This document shows, piece by piece, positions 16,084-23,228 of a stretch of 33,149 nucleotides of DNA. Origin of the DNA: an uncultured Myxococcales bacterium. GTDB taxonomy: Bacteria > Myxococcota_A > UBA9042. Where the stretch lies: the NCBI GenBank assembly GCA_903896545.1, contig CAITYF010000009.1:1-33149 (forward strand), written 5' to 3'. The notes under the pieces are model-generated. The model was given only the letters and a program-made list of their open reading frames with translations. It did not search any database and was not told where the DNA came from. Each line of letters opens with the position of its first letter. Positions within the stretch are counted from its first letter, which is position 1. A program made the translations under genes and the position numbers.

Positions 16084-16743
16084 ATGGTCCATTTTCGCAG
16101 GTTCAGCTGGAGCGCGGTGCTCCTCGCGGTTTCTCTCTTTGCTTCGTCGTCGGGGTTCGCCCAGAACGCGGTGGCAGCGGCTTCCAATGACGCGCGTGTT
16201 GCGGAACTCTTTGAGAGCTCGTTCTCCCACGAGGCCAGCGGCAACACCCAGCGGGCGCTGACTGACATTCAGGACGTGATCAAGTTGGCACCACAGCACT
16301 ACTTGGGCAACCTGCGGTTGGGCTGGCTCTCGTACGCAAAGCAGCGCTACGACGAGGCAGTTACCGCGTACCAGAAGGCAGCGGAACTGGCGCCACGCGC
16401 GTTGGAGCCACAGCTTGGCGTGATGTTGCCGCTGATGGCAGCCAAGCGCTGGGCAAGCGCAGAAAAGCTCGGTCGCGCCATTTTGGCGGTCGCGCCGCGC
16501 AACTACTTGGCGACGAGTCGGCTTGCCTACATCGCCTTTTCGCAAGGCAAGTTCTCCGATTCCGAACAACTCTACCGTCAGGTGTTGGAAGACTATCCTG
16601 GAGATCTGGACATGATGGTCGGGCTGGGCTGGGCGCAACTGCGGCAAGGCAAACGCGACGAAGCGCGTCAGAGCTTCAAGCAGGTGCTGGGCGTCAGCCG
16701 ACAGAATCCCGGCGCCAAAGCGGGTCTGGAGGCGGCCAAATGA
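16084..16743 (+). CDS. Periplasmic TPR-repeat protein
   Basis: A 219-residue protein with a signal peptide (likely cleavage after SGFA, near residue 26) followed by about four to five tetratricopeptide repeats. Examples are the helices around ALTDIQDVIKLAPQHYLGNL, RYDEAVTAYQKAAELAPRA, FSDSEQLYRQVLEDYPGD and DEARQSFKQVLGVSRQNP. TPR domains are protein-protein scaffolds, so this is probably the assembly factor linking the inner-membrane and outer-membrane parts. The open frame continues upstream to 15892, but ATG 16084 has a strong GGAGGAGG site and lies 13 bases after the barrel gene stop. It overlaps the next gene by 4 bases. Confidence 0.85.
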   Translation: MVHFRRFSWSAVLLAVSLFASSSGFAQNAVAAASNDARVAELFESSFSHEASGNTQRALTDIQDVIKLAPQHYLGNLRLGWLSYAKQRYDEAVTAYQKAAELAPRALEPQLGVMLPLMAAKRWASAEKLGRAILAVAPRNYLATSRLAYIAFSQGKFSDSEQLYRQVLEDYPGDLDMMVGLGWAQLRQGKRDEARQSFKQVLGVSRQNPGAKAGLEAAK

Positions 16744-17333
16744 CACGATTTGCCTGGTTGATTTCCAGCCTCACGCTGTTTCTCGTTGCCTGCGCGGACA
16801 CCACGGGGCTCACCTCACTCGGTGGTCCTTGCACCGACAAGAGCGCGTGCACGACCGGGCTCTGCGTCATGTCGTCGATGTACGGTCAGGACACGGGTTG
16901 GCAAGATGGCACCTGCACGGCCGAGTGCGCGGGCACGACGTGCGCCGAAGGCGTGTGCGTGGCACTGCAGACCACCAGCTACTGTTTGACCTCGTGCACA
17001 CGAGCCAGTGACTGCCGTCAGGGCTACGTCTGCGACCTGGTCGCGGGCGCCTGTCTGCCCGACTGTCAGAAAGGATTTTCCTGCGGAGCCCAACTCGCCT
17101 GCCAGACCGATGGCACCTGTCGGACCGCGACGACCACGTCGGGCGCCTGCACGAGCGACGCGGACTGCGTGGGCAGCACAGTCTGCCCCGGCGCGCCACC
17201 CAAGGGCTGTGGCTGTGCGTCGCCGCCCGGTGGCACCAAGGCGTGCCGAGCCAAGTGTTCAGGACCGTCGGACTGCCCGCCAGCTCCGAGTGGCGCGTCG
17301 GGGATTTGCACCGCCGCCGGACTTTGCGGCTGA
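16740..17333 (+). CDS. Small Cys-rich lipoprotein closing the sigma-54 operon
   Basis: A 197-residue lipoprotein with a lipobox ending at Cys18 (LFLVAC). The mature part holds 26 further Cys, an even number that would allow 13 disulfides. The last 60 residues form a ten-Cys module (CTSDADC ... KGCGC ... CRAKCSGPSDC ... C) with nearly the same Cys spacing as the tails of the two DUF1566 lipoproteins at 3743-5515 and 5573-7150. No catalytic domain is visible. It overlaps the TPR gene by 4 bases. It may be a structural surface protein, or the substrate of the PqqD/ATP-grasp enzymes. The second idea is speculation from operon membership. Confidence 0.8.
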   Translation: MTRFAWLISSLTLFLVACADTTGLTSLGGPCTDKSACTTGLCVMSSMYGQDTGWQDGTCTAECAGTTCAEGVCVALQTTSYCLTSCTRASDCRQGYVCDLVAGACLPDCQKGFSCGAQLACQTDGTCRTATTTSGACTSDADCVGSTVCPGAPPKGCGCASPPGGTKACRAKCSGPSDCPPAPSGASGICTAAGLCG

Positions 17334-17409
17334 AAGACGCCGTGCTGTGGACCCAGCCCAGCAGTCACCGCGCCGACAGCCTTTGGCATTCACGCTCTGT
17401 TCGCCCGCG

Positions 17410-18588
17410 TTACTGTCCCGGCAAACCAGACGTCTCGATCAGCGCGAAAATCACCGCGCCGATCCCGTACTGCAGGTCATCCTCGACCTTCACGGCCTTG
17501 TAGACCTCAAAAGTCCCGGCGTTCGTCGGTCCTGAAACGCCCGTCACTACAGGTCCGTCGGCGCCCGTCACGATCTTCGCCTTCACCGCCGTCATCGCCT
17601 TTGCCACGACGGGCAGCACTTCATCGCCCAGCACGCCAATGCGCCAGCCGCGCGCCAGACCCGCCGCAAAGAGCGCGGTCGCTGACGTCTCCAGATAGGT
17701 CTCGCCCGGACGATTCAGCACGGTCCACCACAGTCCCGTCGCCGGATCCTGAGCGTTGATGATCGCCGTGGCCAACTTCCGGAGCGCTGTTTCCGCCTTC
17801 ACGTCCGTCTCCCCGCGCATCTGCCGCGCTCGCAGGTAATCGGACAGCGCCCACACGACCCAGCCGTTGCCACGACCCCAGAATACGTCCGGATCCTGCG
17901 CCAGCAGGTTCTCCGTCGCGTGGTGGAAAAACCCCGACGGATCCTGAAGTTTGTCGATGAAAATGCCGACCTGCTTGCCCATCTCGTTCAGCGGCGCAGG
18001 GTCGCCCGTCACTTGCGTCAAGCGCACCAGCGGCTGGCCAAACATGAAGAGGGAATCCACCCAGAGGGCCACGCCCAGCGCGTCCGTTGTACCCAAATGG
18101 TTCAGCCCACCTTCGGCGGTCCTCAGCGCGTCGTGGGTGATGTAGGCGAGGAAATCGTCGATCGGCTTCTTGTACTTCGCGTCGCCCGTCAGCTTCCAGA
18201 TTGGCACGTCAACGCCGACGGGCGAACCGGAGTCGCTGGAAGCAATCTTGTAGCCCGCGGCGATGTTGAAATCCAGCCAAGCACGGGCAAAAGTCAGTGG
18301 CGCCGCGTCTTGGGTCACGCGGTTCAGGTCGACAAAAGCGCTCAACATGACGGCCGCGGGCCAGTTCCACGCAAGGTCCGCCTTGGGGTGCAGCGTCGCC
18401 TGCCGCTTCGCAATCGCCAGCGCCAGGGTGACATTTCCGGAAGTGGGATCGCGTTTGCTGGCAAAACACGCGTCGTCGGGCGGCGTGTCCGCCGTGCACC
18501 AGTCAAACGGCTGGGTCGCCGTTGGCGTGGACGTGGCCTGACACGCAGCGAGGAAGATCAGCGACAGTAAGGTGAGAGAACGGCGCAT
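17410..18588 (-). CDS. GH88/GH105-like unsaturated uronyl hydrolase lipoprotein
   Basis: A 392-residue (alpha/alpha)6-barrel hydrolase. Family marks are LWVDSLFM (catalytic-type Asp178, matching the WxDxLFM motif of YteR-like enzymes), WGRGNGWVVWAL (237-248) and YLETSATALFAAGLARG near the C-terminus. GH88/GH105 enzymes remove the unsaturated uronic acid left at oligosaccharide ends by polysaccharide lyases. The start at 18588 gives a lipobox ending at Cys16 (IFLAAC) and has AAGGA upstream. The longer frame overlaps the previous gene without a ribosome site. It lies 41 bases after the heparinase-like gene and converges on the Cys-rich lipoprotein gene, with 76 bases between and no clear terminator. 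Confidence 0.8.
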   Translation of the reverse strand: MRRSLTLLSLIFLAACQATSTPTATQPFDWCTADTPPDDACFASKRDPTSGNVTLALAIAKRQATLHPKADLAWNWPAAVMLSAFVDLNRVTQDAAPLTFARAWLDFNIAAGYKIASSDSGSPVGVDVPIWKLTGDAKYKKPIDDFLAYITHDALRTAEGGLNHLGTTDALGVALWVDSLFMFGQPLVRLTQVTGDPAPLNEMGKQVGIFIDKLQDPSGFFHHATENLLAQDPDVFWGRGNGWVVWALSDYLRARQMRGETDVKAETALRKLATAIINAQDPATGLWWTVLNRPGETYLETSATALFAAGLARGWRIGVLGDEVLPVVAKAMTAVKAKIVTGADGPVVTGVSGPTNAGTFEVYKAVKVEDDLQYGIGAVIFALIETSGLPGQ

Positions 18589-18629
18589 CAGAACGTCCTT
18601 GAGAGAAGAGGGCTGGCGAAAAGCGCCGA

Positions 18630-20948
18630 TCACGGGCCGAAAACGGCCACGGGCGCCGCGTTGTTGGCGATGAGCGACTTGCCGTCCAACGTGAGGTGAG
18701 TGCCGCCGGCGATGAGCGCGTAGGCGCCGGATTCAGCGACCAGAACAAAGGCCGCGTCTGTCTCCAGCGTGTGGCCATCGGCCAGCGTGAGCGTGGACCC
18801 TGCATTCGCGTCGCGCAACCACGCTACGTCGCGCCACTTTGTGCCGGCAGTCGCGCCATCGATCGTCCACGCGCCGCTCGCTGCGCCTGCTGTCACCGCG
18901 GTCACGGTGAGGGGACCATCGTCCTCCGTCGCGCCCTCTTTGAACGGTGCGAGCACGACCAAGAATCCAGGTGCAACGGCCGAGATCGTCGCATCTGCCA
19001 CCGCGTGATTCCCAGACCCGTCGGTGTCGTGGACATGCGGCGGCTTCAACGGCTTGAACGGCGGCTCGACAAACGTCGGATCGCCCGCAGTCGTTGTTGC
19101 CGCGATGAGAAGTCCGCCGTGCTGGCGATCGATCGTCAAGCGATTGCCAGCGAGGGTGTACGTTCCTCCCACGTCAAAACCAGCCCACAAGTGCGCGCGC
19201 CACTGGAAAGTCCGCGGCGTGGCGACCTCACTCTGAATCCGATCCGCCACCACGAAGTACCGTTTGCGCGCAAATGCGATTCCGCGGCGAATCTCGGCTT
19301 TCTCGTACGCGATCCGACCTTCCGCCCACGCGACCATCTCGCCGTCGTGGGTGTTCTCCAGGAACGCGTCGGTATCGCCCCACGTGTTCAGCAGCCCGCG
19401 CTTGGGCGCACCGACGCCATCGACCAGGATCACGTTGTGCGAGGGCGAGTCCGTCGTCAGCGGGTTCTGCATCGAGTCGGGCTTGTAGTACCCGGTGTCG
19501 ATCAGCAGATCTTCGCCATACGCAGAGAGCGCGAACGACGCCCCATCGGCGTGGTTGTGCAAGGACTTGCGCGCCGGACCGTGATCGGCGACCAGCATCA
19601 GCCACAGATCGTCCGTTCCCCAGCCGGAGCGAAAGGTGGCGTGCCCAGCGGCCGGGAAAAAGCGATTGCGCCACGGCGGCGGCGCGGGCGTGACGTCGGC
19701 GACGAGCCCTAGATACCACGCCGTCAAATCCTGGAACTTCTGCGTGTCGTACGGCAGCACCGCGTTGGTTGCCCAGTCCCAGAGCAGGTAGTTCGCACCT
19801 CCCAAGGACGTCAGCAGCGCCGCGCCATTGGTCACCGCGACGTGCGTGTCGTTCAGCACCGCGCGCACGCCCGACGGACGCCGCAGCGCGATCGACCAAT
19901 CCAAGGTCGAGAGGAACGTCGGATCGCGCAGCGGGTTCTTCAGCGTAAACGCCTCGCCTTCCACGCAGCCGTTGTCATCCCACGGATCGACGTCGTTGCG
20001 CGTGATGCACGTGTGGTGGTGAACCGCATCGGCGGGGCTATTGCGATCCAGTGCCAAGAGAAACGGCACGACGGCGCCAAAGCCAAACGAGAAGTAGAAC
20101 GGACCCTCGACGACACCGCCGTCACTTTGCACGTAGTGGCCCTTGGGTCCCAGCAGGTAGTCCATCTGATCGGTCGCCCAATCCAGCCAGCGCGTCGCAT
20201 CCGGATCGTCGGGGAACGCCAGCGCGATGTAGCCAATCGAAGACGCGGCACGTAGCGGGTGATTGTTCTGCGTGAAGATGAACGACACCATTCGCATAAA
20301 CGAGTCGTCCAGATTCTTGGCGACGAACTTGCGCGTCACGCTCGCCAGCTGCTTTTGCGCCTGCTTGGCCTCATCAGCGGTGATCCACGGCGTTGCCTGC
20401 AGCAGATCCCAAGCGTTGGCATACGGCAGAAGGACGCCGGGAATGTGGATGTCCAGGTCCAAGTCGTCGTTGTCTTCCAGGTTATCCTGCAGCGCGAGTA
20501 GCAGCTGTTTGGCCTTGGCGCCCGCTGCAGCGTCGTCCAGCGCCCAGGCGAGGATAGCGTTGGCTTGCGCGGCGAACGCGTATTGCGACCACAGGCCGGA
20601 ATCCCACGTTCCCGGCGTCGGCGCCACTGGCGTTGCTGCAGCCTGATCGCGCAGCCGCTGCCACATCGCGTCGAACGGCGGCTTGTTCTGCCGCGCGACG
20701 ATGATCGCCTTGTGCTCCTTGGTGAACATCAGCCGCGGGTGAACGCCAGAGACGTCGAACACGTCCGCAGCTGTGGCATCCGCCGGGGCATCGACACCGA
20801 CTTCGACATCGTTCGTTGCGTCGAGCACCGCGTCTTCCGTCGTTTCGGTAGTCGCCGCCTTCGGCGAACACGCCGCCAGTGCAGTCGCGATCAACGCGCC
20901 GCGCGCAAGCCCTCTTCCCCAACGAGACAAACGGGTCTGGGCAGTCAT
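18630..20948 (-). CDS. Heparinase II/III-like polysaccharide lyase lipoprotein
   Basis: A 772-residue secreted lyase. The lipobox ends at Cys27 (TALAAC) and an acidic Thr/Asp/Ala linker follows. The first half is an alpha/alpha-toroid with a FTQNNHPLRAASSIGYIAL segment. The middle carries the heparinase II/III signature SLHNHADGASFALSAYGEDLLIDTGYY in pieces (near residues 463-490), followed by SPSHNVILVDG, and the C-terminal third is beta-sheet. Such enzymes cleave acidic polysaccharides by beta-elimination, leaving an unsaturated uronic acid. I start at ATG 20948, where GGAG and a lipobox agree. The open frame upstream to 21191 has neither. Together with the GH88/105-like gene it makes a two-step degradation pair. 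The polysaccharide is unknown. Confidence 0.83.
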   Translation of the reverse strand: MTAQTRLSRWGRGLARGALIATALAACSPKAATTETTEDAVLDATNDVEVGVDAPADATAADVFDVSGVHPRLMFTKEHKAIIVARQNKPPFDAMWQRLRDQAAATPVAPTPGTWDSGLWSQYAFAAQANAILAWALDDAAAGAKAKQLLLALQDNLEDNDDLDLDIHIPGVLLPYANAWDLLQATPWITADEAKQAQKQLASVTRKFVAKNLDDSFMRMVSFIFTQNNHPLRAASSIGYIALAFPDDPDATRWLDWATDQMDYLLGPKGHYVQSDGGVVEGPFYFSFGFGAVVPFLLALDRNSPADAVHHHTCITRNDVDPWDDNGCVEGEAFTLKNPLRDPTFLSTLDWSIALRRPSGVRAVLNDTHVAVTNGAALLTSLGGANYLLWDWATNAVLPYDTQKFQDLTAWYLGLVADVTPAPPPWRNRFFPAAGHATFRSGWGTDDLWLMLVADHGPARKSLHNHADGASFALSAYGEDLLIDTGYYKPDSMQNPLTTDSPSHNVILVDGVGAPKRGLLNTWGDTDAFLENTHDGEMVAWAEGRIAYEKAEIRRGIAFARKRYFVVADRIQSEVATPRTFQWRAHLWAGFDVGGTYTLAGNRLTIDRQHGGLLIAATTTAGDPTFVEPPFKPLKPPHVHDTDGSGNHAVADATISAVAPGFLVVLAPFKEGATEDDGPLTVTAVTAGAASGAWTIDGATAGTKWRDVAWLRDANAGSTLTLADGHTLETDAAFVLVAESGAYALIAGGTHLTLDGKSLIANNAAPVAVFGP

Positions 20949-21024
20949 GCAAGTCTCCGCCGGCGCTTGTTGCGGTACGGGTGGCTCCATCGCCTCCGCG
21001 CGCACGTTCATCGCCGAGGCAACG

Positions 21025-21053
21025 AGTCTGAACTGCACCGATTGCTCCGTCAA
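21025..21053 (-). promoter_or_regulatory. Possible sigma-70-type promoter for the lyase operon
   Basis: Read on the minus strand, TTGACG (21053-21048) is followed after 17 bases by CAGACT (21030-21025). The -35 box matches consensus at five of six bases, the -10 box at only three. It lies about 80 bases upstream of the ATG at 20948 in an AT-richer patch of the divergent intergenic region. Confidence 0.3.
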
Positions 21054-21145
21054 ATCTTTGTGTGTGCTGTAATTACTGGTGTTTTGCGGAAATCCGCCTG
21101 CGATCGGCCGACTCTTGCGGGCCCTGCCCGCGGCAAGGGTTCGCG

Positions 21146-21174
21146 TTGACGATCCGCCGACGCACATCGATACT
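21146..21174 (+). promoter_or_regulatory. Sigma-70-type promoter for the SGNH-like lipoprotein
   Basis: TTGACG (21146-21151), a 17-base spacer and GATACT (21169-21174) match consensus at five and four of six bases. Transcription would start near 21181, about 56 bases before the ATG at 21237. That ATG has AAGGAG at 7-base spacing. Confidence 0.5.
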
Positions 21175-21236
21175 GCACGCTGGCGAGACACACTGCGCGG
21201 CTGGAGTGCCCACGTGCTTGGCCAAGGAGTGAGGCA

Positions 21237-21998
21237 ATGACGATTCGGCCCATCGCGTTTTTGGCGTCCTGTGTGTTCTTCCTCGCCGCGTGTGGCACCG
21301 CGACCAGCACCGCCGACACGGCCGACACGGCCGACGCGACGCCCGCCGACGTCCTCTCAGGCACCGACGCGACGACGTCAACCGACGCGACCGCCGATTC
21401 CACGAGCGCTGACGCCTACGCGCCGCCGAAATACGTGTGCAATCAGGTGATGGGCGTTTCCGTCACGGGCGAGTGGTTCGCTGGCGGCTTTGAGTCGTTT
21501 GTCGACGACGGTCACTGGCAGGGGATGACCCTCTCACACGCCTACGTCGACCTCTGGGCGGACTCAACCAACACCGTCTGGGGCACGCCTCTGGTTTCGC
21601 CCTGCACAAAGAACTCCAGCGATCCAGACCGCATCCTCTTCACCGGCTGCAACTGGGACTACAAGACTGCGGCGGAGTGGACCCAAGCGCTGACTGCGGT
21701 CGTCGGGAATCTGAAAGGAAAGTACCCCAGCGTCAAACGCATCGATCTGCTGACCATGATCCGCGCGCCGGGCAACAAGCTCTGCGAGGGCGCGCTGAAC
21801 AATGAAGCGATCGTGGCACCGTACATCGACGAAGCGATGGCGAACGTTGCCGCGGCGTTTCCTGATTTGGTCGTCGTCGCCCCGAAATTTGAGGCGCCGA
21901 ATTGCGACGTGTTTGTGCTGGGCGGGCCGCATTTTACGCCCGATGGCGCGGCGGTCCTGGGGCAGATCTTCGGCGCGTACTACAACCACAACCAGTAA
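21237..21998 (+). CDS. Lipoprotein, possibly SGNH-hydrolase-like
   Basis: A 253-residue lipoprotein with a lipobox ending at Cys19 (VFFLAAC) and a striking low-complexity Thr/Ala/Asp/Ser linker to about residue 60. The mature domain opens with GVSVTGEWFAGG (Ser75), which resembles the first SGNH/GDSL block, and closes with GGPHFTPDGAAVLGQIF, which resembles the last block with its His. The Asp normally three residues before that His is Gly here, so catalysis is uncertain. It could be a carbohydrate esterase working with the divergent lyase/hydrolase pair, or a non-catalytic SGNH-fold binding protein. Its stop lies 14 bases from the stop of the convergent pyruvate kinase-like gene. Confidence 0.5.
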   Translation: MTIRPIAFLASCVFFLAACGTATSTADTADTADATPADVLSGTDATTSTDATADSTSADAYAPPKYVCNQVMGVSVTGEWFAGGFESFVDDGHWQGMTLSHAYVDLWADSTNTVWGTPLVSPCTKNSSDPDRILFTGCNWDYKTAAEWTQALTAVVGNLKGKYPSVKRIDLLTMIRAPGNKLCEGALNNEAIVAPYIDEAMANVAAAFPDLVVVAPKFEAPNCDVFVLGGPHFTPDGAAVLGQIFGAYYNHNQ

Positions 21999-22012
21999 CG
22001 AACCGCGCGCGG

Positions 22013-23038
22013 TCAGGCAAACTGGGCGATCTGCCGCAAACGCTGGATCGCTTCCACGGGGTGATCGCCCACGGACGTCTCCGCCGTGAGCAGGTAGCCC
22101 GTCACCCCTGCCTGCAGGTAGTCCAAAAGCGCGGCGACCTCGGCGTCGGTCGGCTCCACCGCCGTGCGCATCGACTCCAGAAGCTTGGTGCCCACCGCGC
22201 ACGGCTTGCCTGCAGCGACGACCTGCGTTGCGATGCTGAGCGCCGCCGCGTGAACGACCTGCGGATCACCGCCGAGCTCCCCCGCCAAGTCGCCGCGACC
22301 GATCAGCACCGCGTCTGAAGCGGCAATGATCGCGTCCAGATGCTCCATCGCCTCGCGACATTCCACTTTGGCCCACAGCTGCGGCTTCCACGTCGACGAC
22401 AGCTTCGCGACCGTCTCCCGCGCTTGCTGCATTTCCGCGCCCGTCGTGACAAACGAACAGCAGATGGCGTCCACGCCGAGGCGCTGACCTAAGGCGATGT
22501 CGGCCAGATCCTTCGGCGGCAACGGTGCGCCGGTGCGGTCGATCCCCGGCGCGTTCAGCCCCTTCTCCGAGCGAATCATGCCGGATCCCTTCGCCTCGCA
22601 GATCAGCACTTCCTGGTCGGGAAGCCGCCGTTCCACGCTGAACTCGATCTGCCCGTCTTTTAGGCGAAACAGCTCAGCGGAAAACAGGTTGGCAAACGGA
22701 AACGGCGACGCAACCGGAATCATGCGCTGCGAGTCGCGTTCCCGTGGCGGCACCTGATTGTACAGGGACTGAGGACAAAAAATGACCTCATCCTCCGGGC
22801 GAATCCGCAGCTCGCGCGCCATCTTACCGACACGCAGCTTGGGACCTTGCAGATCCATGAAGATCCGGACCTGCGGAAACGCGCGCCGCAGCCAGCCGAC
22901 GATGTCCTCGGCGTCTTCGTGTTTGGTGTGGGACATGTTGATGCGCACCCAGTCGGTGCCCGCCTCACACAGCTTGCGGAGTTCTTTGGTGCTCTCCAGC
23001 GCGCGTGCGCCGAGCGTGGATTGGATGTCGATTTTCAT
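22013..23038 (-). CDS. Pyruvate kinase-like protein lacking the C-terminal domain
   Basis: A 341-residue protein (typical pyruvate kinases are about 470). The TIM-barrel signatures are clear: RINMSH (Arg32, Asn34, Ser36), DLQGPKLRVG, EKGLNAPG, LPPKDLADI, WAKVECREAM (Lys224, Glu226), ASDAVLIGRGDLAGELG (Asp242), GTKLLESM (Thr284) and TAETSVGDHPVEA. Thus the catalytic Lys, both metal-binding acids and the phosphate-binding residues appear kept. The protein stops right after the barrel, so the regulatory C-terminal domain is absent, and the N-terminal helix is also missing (it begins at MKIDIQSTLG). It may be an unregulated pyruvate kinase or a relative with another enolate substrate. Nothing in the neighbours decides this. 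Confidence 0.85.
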   Translation of the reverse strand: MKIDIQSTLGARALESTKELRKLCEAGTDWVRINMSHTKHEDAEDIVGWLRRAFPQVRIFMDLQGPKLRVGKMARELRIRPEDEVIFCPQSLYNQVPPRERDSQRMIPVASPFPFANLFSAELFRLKDGQIEFSVERRLPDQEVLICEAKGSGMIRSEKGLNAPGIDRTGAPLPPKDLADIALGQRLGVDAICCSFVTTGAEMQQARETVAKLSSTWKPQLWAKVECREAMEHLDAIIAASDAVLIGRGDLAGELGGDPQVVHAAALSIATQVVAAGKPCAVGTKLLESMRTAVEPTDAEVAALLDYLQAGVTGYLLTAETSVGDHPVEAIQRLRQIAQFA

Positions 23039-23178
23039 GATAGTCAGACCGCGGAAAGGACCCGCGCGCGCGAGTCTGCCGGTAATTGCCGGTTGCGCGC
23101 AAGCAAAAGCGCCACGGACGTCGTGAGCGGCGGCGGTTGCACACCTTCAGCTAGTCAGAAAAGGCAAGCAGCCCCCCG

Positions 23179-23214
23179 GTCGCGTCAGCCGGTGGATTTG
23201 GTAGCTGACGCGAC
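23179..23214 (-). terminator. Hairpin downstream of the giant lipoprotein gene
   Basis: GTCGCGTCAGC (23179-23189) and GCTGACGCGAC (23204-23214) form a perfect 11-bp stem with a 14-base loop, 14 bases beyond the stop at 23229 in the minus direction. A G-run and a short T tract (CCTTTTC) follow 15-25 bases later, so it is a terminator-like hairpin with a weak, distant U tract. The rest of 23039-23228 shows nothing else. Confidence 0.5.
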
Positions 23215-23228
23215 GCGGGTGGGTGGGG

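Noticed and set aside
20949..21191. Longer N-terminus for the heparinase-like protein.
   Set aside because: The extra 81 residues hide the lipobox, lack a ribosome site and overlap the predicted divergent promoters.
22002..22013. ACCGCGCGCGGT palindrome between two convergent stops as a terminator.
   Set aside because: It has no loop and no T tract. A GC-rich 12-base palindrome is expected by chance in this DNA.
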